DNA of 64,000 bases from Pseudomonas fluorescens (GCF_902497775.2 NZ_OZ024668.1:4758326-4822325), one strand, 5' to 3'; positions 1 to 9,846 are shown, counted from the first letter of the stretch. The notes: generated by a model from the sequence alone, not told the origin. Translations and numbers: made by a program.

Positions 1-30
1 CTGGAACACAAACTGGCTAACCAGGAGTGA
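1..30 (+). CDS. accC: 3' end of a CDS, probably acetyl-CoA carboxylase biotin carboxylase subunit
   Basis: The window opens in frame with LEHKLANQE followed by TGA. AccC proteins end in a conserved tail of the form NIHYLEKKLG..., so YLEHKLA fits that position, and in Pseudomonas genomes accC commonly lies just before prmA or before an aco cluster. A strong terminator follows 15 bases after the stop. Only nine residues are visible, so the identity is an inference from the tail and from gene order; the rest of the gene lies outside the window. Confidence 0.5.
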   Translation: MEHKLANQE

Positions 31-44
31 TTCGGTCGTGATGT

Positions 45-81
45 AAAAAGACCCCGGTCCTGTGACCGGGGTCTTTTTTTT
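45..81. terminator. Rho-independent terminator, bidirectional
   Basis: A-rich run, then a perfect stem (AAGACCCCGGTC / GACCGGGGTCTT) with a 4-base loop CTGT at 60-63, then a run of eight T. The A and T tracts on either side let it work on both strands, ending the upstream plus-strand gene and the converging acoR transcript. Confidence 0.93.
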
Positions 82-100
82 GGCCCGCTCCCACAGAGAA

Positions 101-1975
101 TCAGCTTTTGCTCATCCGCGGCATCTCGATCCTGTGCTCATGCACCCGCCGATACAGCGTCGCCCGCGAAATCCCTAAGGCCTTGGCGGTTTCCCCTGGT
201 TTCCAGCGATGGCGAATCAGCGCATCGAGCAACTGCTGACGCATCGGGCTGACACTGCTCTGAAGCTGCACCTGGACCTGCCCTGCGCGAATCTCCAACG
301 GCAAGTCATCCAACTGCAGGGTGCTCGTGCAACAGATCGCACAGGCATAGCGCAGCACCTGGCGTAGCTGGCGTAAATTACCCGGCCAGCGGTAATTGAG
401 CAGCGCCTCCAGCGCATCACCACTCAAACCGACATCAACACCACAGCCCTTGGCCTCTTCGCCCAGCAACTGGTTGATCAGCGCCAGCCGGTCACTGCGC
501 TCGCGCAAGGGCGGCAGTTCGAAGCGGGCATTGGCCAGGCGAAAGTACAGGTCTTCGCGAAAGCTGCCCGCGGCGACCATCGCCGTGAGGTCGCGGTGGG
601 TGGCGCAGATCACCTGGATATCCACCCGTTGCCGCGCCGAAGCGCCCAGCGGCGCCACCTCACCCTCAGCCAGCACACGTAGCAAACGGGTTTGCAGGTT
701 CAGCGGCATATCGCCGATTTCGTCGAGAAACAACGTTCCGCCATCTGCCTGTTGCAACAGGCCCTGCATGCCCTTGCTCGAAGCACCGGTAAAAGCTCCG
801 GCGACATAGCCAAACAGCTCGCTCTCGATCAGGTTCTCGGGGATAGCAGCGCAGTTCAGCGCCACGAACGGCTTGCCGCTACGCAAGCTCATGGCATGCA
901 ACTGGCGGGCGAATACCTCCTTCCCAGAACCCGTCTCACCCAACACCAACACGGCCAGGTTGCAGTCCTTGACCCGGGTGGCCAGGCGCAGGCTGTGCTC
1001 GACCCGCTCATCAATCGGCTGGCGGGCAATGGCTGCAATTCGGCGCCCAGGCTTGCGCCGCGGCGAGCTGATACGCACATGCAGCTCGCCGCTTTCACCG
1101 CGCCAGCGCAGGCGCTGGGACGATTCATCGGTGGCGGCGCGCAGGGCGTCAAGGTCGAACAGCTCACCGATATGTTCCGGCAACTGGCCGTAGCGCTCCA
1201 GCAGCGCCTTGCGCGCCAGGCTGTTGAGGGCCTGCAAACGGCCATCGGCATCCCAGGCCAGCAGGTAATCCGGCTGACTGTCGACATAGCCCGGCGTGCT
1301 GTGGGCGCGCAACACCCAGTGCGGCTCGGCACTGTGCATGAAAAATGCGTTTTCGATCTCCCGTGCGCTCTGTACCACCATCTGCCGGATCAGGTGCTGG
1401 CTGCGTCGGTCATCCGGCGATTGCAGCGCCGAGACATCGACGACGCCAAGCAGCTCGCCCTGCGGGTCGAACACTGGCGCCGCCGAGCAGGTCAAGCCGA
1501 TGAAGGCGGCGCGAAAATGGTCGCGCTTGTGCACAGTCGCCGGCGCCTTGCTGGTCAGCACCGCCGCCACCCCGCAGGTGCCCTCCTCGCCCTCCGACCA
1601 ACAGGTGCCCAAGTACAACCCGGCCTTGCGACAGTCGTTGCGGATGGCCGACTCGACCCGGTAGTCGATGGTCCGCCCCTGGGCATCGGTCAGCAGCACG
1701 CAGTAGTCGGCATCGCGCACCCGCCCGTGCAGGCGCGCCACGGCATCGCCGGCAATGCGCAGGAACAGGTCGGAACGCTCACGGCATTCGTCGAGCAGAC
1801 TTTGCGAAAGGATGCGCGGCCCCTGCTGGGACGCGGGGTCGAGCCGGTGCTGCTCCATCGAGCGGCGCCAGGAGTCGAGGATCAGCGGCGGCACCGGCGC
1901 CTGTGGCAGTCGTTCGGCGTTCTTCAGTACGCGGCTGACACAGTCGACGTGGGCTTTGGAGTTCGCGGCAAGCAT
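101..1975 (-). CDS. acoR: Sigma-54-dependent transcriptional activator of acetoin catabolism
   Basis: A 624-residue enhancer-binding protein of the AcoR type. The N-terminal half (about 70-215) is GAF-like and rich in cysteines, the presumed signal-sensing part. The central AAA+ domain has Walker A GETGSGKE (346-353), the sigma-54 contact loop GAFTGA (393-398) and Walker B LFLDEIGD (about 414-421). The last 45 residues hold a Fis-type helix-turn-helix ([18 protein letters not shown]). The chosen ATG at 1973-1975 has a GGAGG ribosome site; a longer reading frame upstream starts without support and would cross the intergenic region. It is divergent from acoXABC-adh, whose promoter has a consensus sigma-54 site, so it very likely activates that operon in response to acetoin. 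Confidence 0.93.
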   Translation of the reverse strand: MLAANSKAHVDCVSRVLKNAERLPQAPVPPLILDSWRRSMEQHRLDPASQQGPRILSQSLLDECRERSDLFLRIAGDAVARLHGRVRDADYCVLLTDAQGRTIDYRVESAIRNDCRKAGLYLGTCWSEGEEGTCGVAAVLTSKAPATVHKRDHFRAAFIGLTCSAAPVFDPQGELLGVVDVSALQSPDDRRSQHLIRQMVVQSAREIENAFFMHSAEPHWVLRAHSTPGYVDSQPDYLLAWDADGRLQALNSLARKALLERYGQLPEHIGELFDLDALRAATDESSQRLRWRGESGELHVRISSPRRKPGRRIAAIARQPIDERVEHSLRLATRVKDCNLAVLVLGETGSGKEVFARQLHAMSLRSGKPFVALNCAAIPENLIESELFGYVAGAFTGASSKGMQGLLQQADGGTLFLDEIGDMPLNLQTRLLRVLAEGEVAPLGASARQRVDIQVICATHRDLTAMVAAGSFREDLYFRLANARFELPPLRERSDRLALINQLLGEEAKGCGVDVGLSGDALEALLNYRWPGNLRQLRQVLRYACAICCTSTLQLDDLPLEIRAGQVQVQLQSSVSPMRQQLLDALIRHRWKPGETAKALGISRATLYRRVHEHRIEMPRMSKS

Positions 1976-2066
1976 GGGGCCTCCGGTTCTCGTGTTCTTG
2001 TCGTTATGGGCCTCATTAAGCGCCGAATGCCGGGGGCGGACAAGCACTCTGTGGATTCCTGCCGGG

Positions 2067-2085
2067 CTGAGACGCAGCGTCTCAG
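2067..2085. promoter_or_regulatory. Palindrome, probable AcoR upstream activating sequence
   Basis: CTGAGACGC-A-GCGTCTCAG is a perfect 9+9 inverted repeat around one base, 97 bp upstream of the sigma-54 promoter, the usual distance for an enhancer-binding protein. A degenerate second copy (GACACCGAGCGTCTTG) lies at 2112-2127. Assignment to AcoR is by position and symmetry only. Confidence 0.6.
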
Positions 2086-2181
2086 CGTCTCGCCCCGAGG
2101 CCGGCAACACTGACACCGAGCGTCTTGCCACAGCCCTGGCCATTAGTGCAGCAACCGCTCTGGACTGCACATCTGCAGAAC

Positions 2182-2198
2182 TTGGCACCGGCCTTGCT
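2182..2198 (+). promoter_or_regulatory. Sigma-54 (-24/-12) promoter of acoXABC-adh
   Basis: TTGGCACCGGCCTTGCT matches the consensus TGGCAC-N5-TTGC, with exactly 10 bases between the -24 GG (2184-2185) and the -12 GC (2196-2197). It lies 34 bp before the acoX start codon, so transcription would begin at about 2209. Confidence 0.9.
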
Positions 2199-2232
2199 CC
2201 TGCCCCTGGCAAACAAGAACCAGAGGTGTGCC

Positions 2233-3291
2233 ATGCGCCAACCCGCCCTGACCGTGGGGATCATCGCCAATCCGGCCAGCGGCCGCGACTTGCGCCGACT
2301 GACTGCCAATGCCGGGCTCTACTCCAGCACCGACAAGGCCTCGGCAGTACAGCGCCTGCTCGCGGCATTTGCCGCCACCGGTGTCGAGCAGGTGCTGCTG
2401 CCGCCGGACATGACTGGTATCGCCGCCGCCGTGCTCAAGGCCAGCCTAGGCCCGCACGCCGAGCAACAGCGCTGGCCGCAACTGACCATCCTCGACATGC
2501 CGTTGCGCCAGACCGTCGAAGACACCCGCCATGCCGCGCGCCTGATGGCAGCCCAAGGCGTCGCCCTGATCGCCGTGCTTGGCGGTGACGGTACGCACAA
2601 GGCGGTGGCCGCCGAAGTCGGCGACATCCCGCTGCTGACCCTGTCTACCGGCACCAACAACGCTTTCCCGGAACTGCGCGAAGCTACCAGTGCCGGCCTT
2701 GCCGGCGGGCTGTTCGCCAGCGCCCGTATCCCCGCAGCGATTGCCCTGCGCCGCAACAAGCGCCTGGTGGTGCGGGTGCCGGAACAGAGCCTTTGTGAAT
2801 GGGCCCTGGTAGATGTCGCGGTGTCGCCGCAACGCTTCATCGGCGCCCGCGCCATCAGCCGTGGCGAAGACCTGGCGGAAGTCTTCGCGACCTTCGCCGA
2901 ACCCCATGCCATTGGCCTCTCGGCGCTGTGCGGGTTGTGGTGCCCAGTGTCGCGCGCAGCCCCCGAAGGCGCCTGGATTCGCCTGCACCCCGAGGCCGAG
3001 CACGCGCTGCTGGCCCCCCTCGCCCCGGGCCTGCTGCAAGGCTGCGGGGTGACCGCCTCAGGGCCGTTGATGCCTGGGGCTGCCTACTCCCTGAGCCTTT
3101 CCAGCGGCACCCTGGCACTGGATGGCGAACGCGAAATCGAGTTCAGCGAACGCGACCGACCAAGCATCACCCTCGACGCCTTCGGCCCCTTGAGCATCGA
3201 CGTCGAGGCGGTGCTGGCCTATGCCGCGCGCCACCGCCTGCTGGCGGTCGGCCGCGAACACCCGCAACACCCTGCGAACCAACCGTGTTGA
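2233..3291 (+). CDS. acoX: Acetoin catabolism protein AcoX (NAD kinase-like fold)
   Basis: 352 residues beginning [19 protein letters not shown], with the nucleotide-binding signature [10 protein letters not shown] (about 118-127) and [10 protein letters not shown] typical of the ATP-NAD kinase/diacylglycerol kinase fold. AcoX is regularly the first gene of Pseudomonas and Ralstonia acetoin operons, but its reaction is not firmly established. Start ATG at 2233 has an AGAGG site 5 bases upstream and is the first start after the sigma-54 promoter; the longer frame upstream would begin before the transcription start. It precedes acoA by 22 bases. Confidence 0.9.
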   Translation: MRQPALTVGIIANPASGRDLRRLTANAGLYSSTDKASAVQRLLAAFAATGVEQVLLPPDMTGIAAAVLKASLGPHAEQQRWPQLTILDMPLRQTVEDTRHAARLMAAQGVALIAVLGGDGTHKAVAAEVGDIPLLTLSTGTNNAFPELREATSAGLAGGLFASARIPAAIALRRNKRLVVRVPEQSLCEWALVDVAVSPQRFIGARAISRGEDLAEVFATFAEPHAIGLSALCGLWCPVSRAAPEGAWIRLHPEAEHALLAPLAPGLLQGCGVTASGPLMPGAAYSLSLSSGTLALDGEREIEFSERDRPSITLDAFGPLSIDVEAVLAYAARHRLLAVGREHPQHPANQPC

Positions 3292-3313
3292 GACAACCCC
3301 GGAGAACAACAAG

Positions 3314-4291
3314 ATGTCCACTCACCTGTCTACCGAGCAATTGCTCCATGCCTATGAAGTCATGCGCACCATTCGCGCCTTCGAAGAACGCCTGCACGTG
3401 GAGTTCGCCACCGGCGAGATCCCCGGTTTCGTCCACCTCTACGCCGGCGAAGAGGCCTCGGCCGCTGGCGTCATGGCCCACCTGCGCGACAGCGACTGCA
3501 TCGCCTCCAACCACCGTGGCCACGGCCACTGCATCGCCAAGGGCGTCGATGTTTACGGGATGATGGCTGAGATCTACGGCAAGAAAACCGGCGTCTGTGG
3601 CGGCAAGGGCGGCTCGATGCACATCGCTGACCTGGAGAAAGGCATGCTCGGCGCCAACGGCATCGTCGGCGCCGGTGCGCCATTGGTGGCCGGGGCGGCG
3701 CTGGCGGCGAAAATCAAAGGCACCGATGACGTCGCCGTGGTGTTCTTCGGCGACGGCGGCTCCAACGAAGGCGCAGTGTTCGAGGCGATGAACCTGGCTT
3801 CGATCATGAACCTGCCGTGCATCTTCGTCGCCGAGAACAACGGCTATGCCGAGGCGACCGCATCGAACTGGTCGGTGGCTTGCGACCACATCGCCGACCG
3901 TGCCGCCGGCTTCGGCATGCCCGGGGTGACCATCGACGGCTACGACTTTTTTGCCGTGCATGAAGCAGCAGGCGCGGCCATCGAGCGTGCGCGCTCGGGG
4001 CAGGGCCCGTCGCTGATCGAGGTCAAGCTGACCCGCTACTACGGCCACTTCGAGGGCGATGCGCAAACCTACCGCGCACCCGATGAGGTGAAGAACCTGC
4101 GCGAAACCCGCGACTGCCTGATGCAGTTCCGTCAGCGCAGCACCCGCGCCGGCCTGCTCAGCGCCGAACAACTCGACCAGATCGACGCCCGGGTCGAGGA
4201 CCTGATCGAGGGCTCGGTACGCCGGGCCAAATCCGACCCGAAACCCGACCCCGCCGCCCTGCTCAGCGACGTGTACGTGTCGTACCCCTGA
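3314..4291 (+). CDS. acoA: Acetoin dehydrogenase E1 component, alpha subunit
   Basis: 325 residues of the thiamine-diphosphate-dependent E1-alpha family. The ThDP/Mg motif is GDGGSNEG (146-153) through to ENN (174-176), with the usual spacing of about 28 residues. The phosphorylation-loop-like region YYGHFEGDAQTYR and the GGKGGSMH segment are typical of AcoA. With AcoB it cleaves acetoin, transferring the acetyl group to the lipoyl arm of AcoC and releasing acetaldehyde. The start ATG has GGAG 9 bases upstream. Second gene of the operon, 35 bp before acoB. Confidence 0.95.
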   Translation: MSTHLSTEQLLHAYEVMRTIRAFEERLHVEFATGEIPGFVHLYAGEEASAAGVMAHLRDSDCIASNHRGHGHCIAKGVDVYGMMAEIYGKKTGVCGGKGGSMHIADLEKGMLGANGIVGAGAPLVAGAALAAKIKGTDDVAVVFFGDGGSNEGAVFEAMNLASIMNLPCIFVAENNGYAEATASNWSVACDHIADRAAGFGMPGVTIDGYDFFAVHEAAGAAIERARSGQGPSLIEVKLTRYYGHFEGDAQTYRAPDEVKNLRETRDCLMQFRQRSTRAGLLSAEQLDQIDARVEDLIEGSVRRAKSDPKPDPAALLSDVYVSYP

Positions 4292-4326
4292 GCCTGCCTG
4301 ACAACAAGAACAAGTGGAGAAGCATC

Positions 4327-5346
4327 ATGGCGAGAAAAATCAGCTACCAGCAGGCCATCAACGAAGCCCTGGCCCAGGAAATGCGCCGCGACAGCAGCGT
4401 GTTCATCATTGGTGAAGACGTCGCCGGCGGCGCCGGGGCGCCCGGTGAAGAGGACGCCTGGGGCGGCGTACTCGGCGTTACCAAAGGCCTGTACAAACAG
4501 TTCCCCGGCCGCGTGCTCGACGCGCCATTGTCCGAGATCGGCTATGTCGGCGCGGCGGTCGGCGCCGCCACCCAGGGCCTGCGCCCGGTGTGCGAACTGA
4601 TGTTCGTCGACTTCGCCGGCTGCTGCCTGGACCAGATCCTCAACCAGGCGGCGAAATTCCGCTACATGTTTGGCGGCAAGGCGGTCACCCCGCTAGTGAT
4701 GCGCACCATGGTCGGTGCCGGCCTGCGTGCCGCCGCCCAGCATTCGCAGATGCTCACCTCGCTGTGGACGCACATCCCCGGCCTGAAAGTGGTCTGCCCG
4801 TCCTCGCCGTACGATGCCAAGGGCCTGCTGATCCAGGCGATTCGCGACAACGACCCGGTGATCTTCTGCGAGCACAAACTGCTCTACAGCATGCAGGGCG
4901 AGGTGCCGGAAGAGCTGTACACCGTGCCCTTCGGCGAGGCCAATTACCTGCGCGAGGGCGATGACATCACCCTGGTGACCTACGGGCGCATGGTTCACCT
5001 GGCCATGGAAGCCGCCGCCAACCTGGCGCGCCAGGGCATCGACTGTGAGGTGCTCGACCTGCGCACCACCAGCCCGCTGGACGCAGACAGCATCCTTGAA
5101 AGCGTGGAAAAAACCGGGCGACTGGTGGTGATCGACGAAGCCAACCCGCGCTGTTCGATGGCCACCGACATCAGCGCGCTGGTGGCGCAAAAAGCCTTCG
5201 TATCCCTCAAGGGCCCGATCGAAATGGTCACCGCTCCGCACACCCCGGTGCCGTTCTCCGATGCCCTGGAAGACCTGTACATCCCCACCGCAGCGAAGAT
5301 CGAAGCCGCGGTGCACAAGGTGCTCGACGCGAGGACTGCCGCATGA
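4327..5346 (+). CDS. acoB: Acetoin dehydrogenase E1 component, beta subunit
   Basis: 339 residues, full length for the family, with a transketolase pyrimidine-binding domain at the N-terminus (YQQAINEALAQEM..., VFIIGEDVAGGAG) and the transketolase C-terminal domain from about 205 (DITLVTYGRMVHLAMEAA, VLDLRTTSPLD). It pairs with AcoA to make the E1 heterotetramer. A GGAG site lies 8 bases before the ATG. Its TGA overlaps the ATG of acoC by 4 bases, indicating translational coupling. Confidence 0.95.
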   Translation: MARKISYQQAINEALAQEMRRDSSVFIIGEDVAGGAGAPGEEDAWGGVLGVTKGLYKQFPGRVLDAPLSEIGYVGAAVGAATQGLRPVCELMFVDFAGCCLDQILNQAAKFRYMFGGKAVTPLVMRTMVGAGLRAAAQHSQMLTSLWTHIPGLKVVCPSSPYDAKGLLIQAIRDNDPVIFCEHKLLYSMQGEVPEELYTVPFGEANYLREGDDITLVTYGRMVHLAMEAAANLARQGIDCEVLDLRTTSPLDADSILESVEKTGRLVVIDEANPRCSMATDISALVAQKAFVSLKGPIEMVTAPHTPVPFSDALEDLYIPTAAKIEAAVHKVLDARTAA

Positions 5347-6458
5347 GCCAGATCCATACCCTGACCATGCCCAAATGGGGCCTGTCGATGACCGAAGGGC
5401 GCATCGATACCTGGCTCAAGCAGGAAGGTGAGCAGATCAACAAGGGCGACGAAGTGCTGGATGTCGAGACCGACAAGATCTCCAGCAGTGTCGAGGCGCC
5501 GTTCAGCGGCGTGCTGCGGCGCCTGATCGCCCAGCCGGACGAGACCTTGGCGGTAGGCGCACTGCTGGCGGTGGTGGTCGAAGGCGAAGCCGATGAGGCC
5601 GAGATCGATGCGGTGGTGCAGCGTTTCCAGGCCGAGTTCGTCCCCGGCGGCGACGGCGAGCAGGATAGCGGCCCGGCGCCACAGAAGATCGACCTGGGCG
5701 GGCGCACGGTTCGCTACTTCGACCTCGGCGAGGGTGGCACGCCGCTGCTGCTGGTGCACGGTTTTGGCGGTGATTTGAACAACTGGCTGTTCAACCATCA
5801 GGCCCTGGCCGCCGAACGCCGGGTCATCGCTCTCGACCTGCCCGGACATGGCGAGTCGGGCAAAACCCTGCAACGGGGCGACCTGGATGAACTGAGCCAG
5901 AGCGTGCTCGCCTTGCTCGACCACCTGTACATCCAGCATGCCCACCTGGCCGGGCACTCCATGGGCGGTGCGGTGGCGCTGAACCTGGCGCGCCTGGCGC
6001 CGCAACGGGTGCGCAGCTTGACCCTGATCGCCAGCGCCGGCCTCGGGCGGGAAATCAACGGTGATTACCTGCAAGGCTTCGTCAACGCCAGCAACCGCAA
6101 CGCCCTCAAGCCGCAACTGACGCAGTTGTTTTCCGACCCCGGCCTGGTGACCCGGCAGATGCTTGAAGACATGCTCAAGTTCAAGCGCCTGGAAGGCGTC
6201 GACAGTGCCCTGCGCCAGCTCGCCACAGCCATCGCCGACGGCAGTGTGCAGCGCCACGACCTGCGCGCAGTGGTCGGCCAACAGCCGAGCCTGGTGATCT
6301 GGGGCGCCGCCGACGCAATCATCCCGGCCAGCCATGCTGAAGGCCTGCAGGCCGAGGTCGAGATCCTGCCGGGTCAGGGCCATATGCTGCAGATGGAGGC
6401 CGCCGAGCGTATCAACCACCGGCTTTCGGTCTTCCTTGGAGAGAACAACAATGAATGA
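5343..6458 (+). CDS. acoC: Acetoin dehydrogenase E2 component (lipoyl domain fused to alpha/beta hydrolase)
   Basis: 371 residues. Residues 4-80 form one biotinyl/lipoyl domain with the lipoylated lysine K45 in DVETDKISSS. Residues about 115-370 are an alpha/beta-hydrolase fold with the oxyanion-hole HGFGG (139-143), nucleophile elbow GHSMGG (S206) and a late histidine in GQGHMLQME. The usual E2 acyltransferase domain and the peripheral E3-binding domain are not present, which is the known architecture of Pseudomonas AcoC. It accepts acetyl from E1 and passes it to CoA. It overlaps acoB by 4 bases and the dehydrogenase gene by 8. Confidence 0.94.
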   Translation: MSQIHTLTMPKWGLSMTEGRIDTWLKQEGEQINKGDEVLDVETDKISSSVEAPFSGVLRRLIAQPDETLAVGALLAVVVEGEADEAEIDAVVQRFQAEFVPGGDGEQDSGPAPQKIDLGGRTVRYFDLGEGGTPLLLVHGFGGDLNNWLFNHQALAAERRVIALDLPGHGESGKTLQRGDLDELSQSVLALLDHLYIQHAHLAGHSMGGAVALNLARLAPQRVRSLTLIASAGLGREINGDYLQGFVNASNRNALKPQLTQLFSDPGLVTRQMLEDMLKFKRLEGVDSALRQLATAIADGSVQRHDLRAVVGQQPSLVIWGAADAIIPASHAEGLQAEVEILPGQGHMLQMEAAERINHRLSVFLGENNNE

Positions 6459-7545
6459 TCTGAGCAATTCCAACGCCAGCATGCGAGCGGCGGTCTGGCA
6501 TGGCCGCCAGGACATCCGCGTCGAAGACGTGCCCTTGCCCGCCGACCCGCCGCCTGGCTGGGTGCAGATCAAGGTCGACTGGTGCGGTATCTGCGGGTCG
6601 GACCTGCACGAGTATGTCGCCGGCCCGGTGTTCATACCGGTGGAAGCGCCACACCCGCTCACCGGTATCCAGGGCCAGTGCATTCTCGGCCATGAGTTTT
6701 GCGGCGAAATCCTCAAGCTCGGCGAAGGTGTGCTGGGTTATGCCGTGGGCGACCCGGTGGCTGCCGACGCCTGCCAGCACTGCGGCACCTGCTATTACTG
6801 CACCCATGGCCTGTACAACATCTGCGAACGCCTGGCCTTTACCGGGCTGATGAACAACGGCGCCTTCGCCGAGCGGGTCAACGTACCGGCCAACCTGCTG
6901 TACCGCTTGCCCGAGGGCTTCCCGCGCGAAGCCGGGGCGCTGATCGAGCCGTTGGCAGTCGGCATGCATGCGGTGAAAAAGGCCGGCAACCTGCTGGGCC
7001 AGAACGTCGTGGTGGTCGGTGCCGGGACCATCGGCCTGTGTACCATCATGTGCGCCAAAGCCGCCGGTGCGGCGCAGGTGATCGCCCTGGAAATGTCCAG
7101 CGCGCGCAAGGCCAAGGCCTTGGAAGTCGGCGCCAGCGCTGTGCTCGATCCCAAGCAGTGCGATGCGCTGGCCGAGATACGCGCCCTGACGGCCGGCCTC
7201 GGCGCCGATGTCAGCTTTGAATGCATTGGCAACAAGCACACCGCCAAGCTGGCCATCGATACCATCCGCAAGGCCGGCAAGTGCGTGCTGGTGGGGATTT
7301 TCGAGGAGCCCAGCGAGTTCAACTTCTTCGACCTGGTGTCGACCGAGAAGCAGGTACTCGGCGCCCTGGCCTACAACGGCGAGTTTGCCGACGTGATCGC
7401 CTTCATTGCCGATGGCCGGCTGGATATCAGCCCACTGGTGACCGGGCGCATCGGTCTTGAGGCCATAGTTGGCCAGGGCTTTGAGGAGCTGGTGAACAAC
7501 AAGGAGGAGAATGTGAAGATCATTGTTAGCCCGACCAGGCTCTAG
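6451..7545 (+). CDS. adh: 2,3-butanediol dehydrogenase (zinc medium-chain ADH)
   Basis: 364 residues. Catalytic-zinc ligands lie in WCGICGSDLHEY and GHEFCGE; the structural zinc site is C-x2-C-x2-C-x7-C in ACQHCGTCYYCTHGLYNIC; the NAD-binding glycine motif is VVGAGTIGLC. It oxidises 2,3-butanediol to acetoin, feeding the dehydrogenase complex encoded just upstream. The start ATG at 6451 has GGAG 10 bases upstream and overlaps acoC by 8 bases; a second in-frame ATG at 6481 (MRAAVWHG) matches where many homologues begin and is a real alternative. Last gene of the aco operon; the symbols bdhA and adh are both in use. Confidence 0.92.
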   Translation: MNDLSNSNASMRAAVWHGRQDIRVEDVPLPADPPPGWVQIKVDWCGICGSDLHEYVAGPVFIPVEAPHPLTGIQGQCILGHEFCGEILKLGEGVLGYAVGDPVAADACQHCGTCYYCTHGLYNICERLAFTGLMNNGAFAERVNVPANLLYRLPEGFPREAGALIEPLAVGMHAVKKAGNLLGQNVVVVGAGTIGLCTIMCAKAAGAAQVIALEMSSARKAKALEVGASAVLDPKQCDALAEIRALTAGLGADVSFECIGNKHTAKLAIDTIRKAGKCVLVGIFEEPSEFNFFDLVSTEKQVLGALAYNGEFADVIAFIADGRLDISPLVTGRIGLEAIVGQGFEELVNNKEENVKIIVSPTRL

Positions 7546-7648
7546 GGCCGCTCCTACAGGGTTCCCACAAACCCCTCGTACTCAAGTAAACTGGCGGGCT
7601 TCTCGCAGCCTCGGGCTGCCCCTGTAGATTTTCCCAAAGGTGCCCGCC

Positions 7649-8527
7649 ATGCCTTGGCTGCAAGTACGTCTGGCCATCAGCCCGGAACAAGCCGAAACCT
7701 ATGAAGATGCCCTGCTCGAAGTAGGCGCCGTTTCGGTCACCTTCATGGATGCCGAAGATCAGCCGATCTTCGAACCGGACCTCAACACCACCCCGCTGTG
7801 GTCGCATACCCACCTGCTGGCGCTGTTCGAAGCCGATACCGACGCCAACGCGGTGTTCGCCCACCTGCAGTTGCTGACCGGTGCCGAACTGCCGGAGCAC
7901 CAGGCTGAAGTCATCGAAGACCAGGACTGGGAACGCAGCTGGATGGACAACTTCCAGCCGATGCGTTTCGGCCAGCGTCTGTGGATCGTGCCAAGCTGGC
8001 ATGCAGCGCCAGAGCCTGAGGCGGTCAACCTGCTGCTCGACCCGGGCCTGGCCTTCGGCACTGGCACCCACCCGACCACCGCACTGTGCCTGGAATGGCT
8101 CGACGGCCAGGAGCTGAAAGACACCCAGGTGCTCGATTTCGGTTGCGGCTCGGGCATCCTCGCCATCGCCGCGCTGCTGCTGGGCGCCCGCGAGGCGGTC
8201 GGTACCGACATCGACGTGCAGGCCCTGGAAGCCTCGCGCGACAACGCCGGGCGCAACGGCATCGCCGAGGAGAAATTCGCCCTGTACCTGCCCGAGCACA
8301 TGCCGGCCATGCAGGCCGACGTGCTGGTCGCCAACATCCTTGCCGGCCCGCTGGTGTCGCTGGCCCCGCAACTGTCCACCCTGGTGCGTCCAGGCGGCCT
8401 GCTGGCGCTGTCGGGGATTCTCGCCGAACAGGGTGATGAAGTCGCCGCCGCTTACGCCAAGGACTTCGACCTCGACCCGATCGCCGTACGCGATGGCTGG
8501 GTACGCATCAGTGGTCGCCGCCGCTAA
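7649..8527 (+). CDS. prmA: Ribosomal protein L11 methyltransferase
   Basis: 292 residues, the family's usual length. The N-terminal substrate-recognition domain ([10 protein letters not shown]...) is followed by the [14 protein letters not shown] signature (about 129-142), the SAM-binding motif [15 protein letters not shown] and the catalytic-loop [13 protein letters not shown]. It trimethylates ribosomal protein L11 at several positions. The ATG at 7649 fits the conserved N-terminus; a GTG nine bases upstream would only add MPA. A housekeeping gene unrelated to the aco operon upstream. Confidence 0.96.
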   Translation: MPWLQVRLAISPEQAETYEDALLEVGAVSVTFMDAEDQPIFEPDLNTTPLWSHTHLLALFEADTDANAVFAHLQLLTGAELPEHQAEVIEDQDWERSWMDNFQPMRFGQRLWIVPSWHAAPEPEAVNLLLDPGLAFGTGTHPTTALCLEWLDGQELKDTQVLDFGCGSGILAIAALLLGAREAVGTDIDVQALEASRDNAGRNGIAEEKFALYLPEHMPAMQADVLVANILAGPLVSLAPQLSTLVRPGGLLALSGILAEQGDEVAAAYAKDFDLDPIAVRDGWVRISGRRR

Positions 8528-8567
8528 GTGCGCCTAGAATAACCTTCTGCATAACCCGGACCGCCGC

Positions 8568-9836
8568 ATGACCGACAGTTTCGTCACCCAGTGCCCGCAT
8601 TGCCAGACCAGCTTTCGCGTCAGCCACAATCAGTTGAGCGTGGCCCGCGGTGTGGTGCGTTGTGGCGCCTGCCTGCAAGTGTTCAACGCCGCCCGGCAAC
8701 TGCTGGAGCAAAGCGCGGCGCAGAACCCGCCTGCGGCGCCGGTCAAGCAGGTCGAGCCGGTGGTGGAGCCCGTACAAGCGCCCAGCCAGCATGAGTGGAG
8801 CGCCGCCGAGCTTGACCTCGACCAGCTCGACCTGGATCAGGAACTGGCGCGCCTGGAACAGCGCGAAATCCAGCCGACCACCGAGTTCAAGGCCGCCGCA
8901 CCGCGCGAAGACAGCCTCAGTGCGCACCGCGACGGCCCCGAGCAGGACGACCAGCACTGGCCCGGCAGCCTGTTCAGCAGCCCGGCTTCAGAACCCGAGC
9001 AGCTCAGTGCCGAGTTCGACGAGCCACAACCGCCGCTGATCGAGCCGCAAGCCCTGGACCTGGCGCCAGCGCCGGGTGAGCGTACCGAGCCTTCGTTGTC
9101 GCTGGATGTACTCGATGACGACCTCGATGCCCCGGTTGCTCCCGCCCCTGCGCTGCGTGCCGATGATGACGAACGGCCAGGCGAGCGCCTGTCCGCGCGC
9201 GAGCCAGACGACGACCTGGACAGCCCCGAGCCTGAGCTGGACGAGCGCCGCGAACCTGGCCTGGGCCCGGTCAGCAGCCGCCCGGCGCGCAAGGAGCCGC
9301 TGCTCGATCTGGTCGACGACCCGATCCAGCTCGGCTGGCAGAAACCCAAGGTCAACTGGGGCAAGCGCCTGCTGTGGATCCTGCTGATTCTGCTGGCTGC
9401 CGCGGCGCTGGCCGGCCAGTACATCTGGTACCAGTTCGACGAACTGGCCCGCCAGGACCGTTACCGCCCATGGTTCCAGACGATCTGCCCGAGCGTCGGT
9501 TGCCAGGTGCCATCGCGGGTCGATATCGCCCGGATCAAGAGCAGCAACCTGGTGGTGCGCAGCCACCCGGACTTCAACGGTGCCTTGATCGTCGACGCGA
9601 TCATCTACAACCGTGCGCCCTTCTCCCAGCCGTTCCCGCTGCTGGAACTGCGCTTTGCCGACCTTAATGGCCAGTTGATCGCCAGCCGCCGCTTCAAGCC
9701 CACCGAGTACCTCAGCGGTGAGTTGGCCGGCAAGGGCGAAATGCCCAGTCAGACGCCGATCCACATCGCCCTGGACATCCTCGACCCGGGCCCAAAGGCG
9801 GTCAACTACAGCCTGTCATTCCGGTCACCGGAATAA
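8568..9836 (+). CDS. Zinc-ribbon and DUF3426 domain membrane protein
   Basis: 422 residues. The N-terminus is an MJ0042-type zinc ribbon with C9-x2-C12 and C32-x2-C35 (CPHC and CGAC). Residues about 60-250 are low-complexity, rich in Asp, Glu, Pro and Ala. A single transmembrane helix lies at about 267-288 (LLWILLILLAAAALAGQYIWY), followed by a DUF3426 domain with CPSVGC. The layout suggests a cytoplasmic zinc finger, a long acidic linker and a periplasmic domain. It commonly sits between prmA and dusB in pseudomonads; the function is unknown. It starts 40 bp after prmA and may share its transcript. Confidence 0.85.
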   Translation: MTDSFVTQCPHCQTSFRVSHNQLSVARGVVRCGACLQVFNAARQLLEQSAAQNPPAAPVKQVEPVVEPVQAPSQHEWSAAELDLDQLDLDQELARLEQREIQPTTEFKAAAPREDSLSAHRDGPEQDDQHWPGSLFSSPASEPEQLSAEFDEPQPPLIEPQALDLAPAPGERTEPSLSLDVLDDDLDAPVAPAPALRADDDERPGERLSAREPDDDLDSPEPELDERREPGLGPVSSRPARKEPLLDLVDDPIQLGWQKPKVNWGKRLLWILLILLAAAALAGQYIWYQFDELARQDRYRPWFQTICPSVGCQVPSRVDIARIKSSNLVVRSHPDFNGALIVDAIIYNRAPFSQPFPLLELRFADLNGQLIASRRFKPTEYLSGELAGKGEMPSQTPIHIALDILDPGPKAVNYSLSFRSPE

Positions 9837-9846
9837 CAGGCGAGCG

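Noticed and set aside
692..2113. Long open frame antisense to acoR (473 residues)
   Set aside because: No domain, low-complexity composition typical of antisense frames in GC-rich genes, and acoR has clear motifs.
4995..6716. 573-residue frame antisense to acoB-acoC-adh
   Set aside because: Spans three conserved coupled genes and has no motifs.
7546..7562. REP-like fragment GGCCGCTCCTACAGG after adh
   Set aside because: Too short and unpaired to call as an element.
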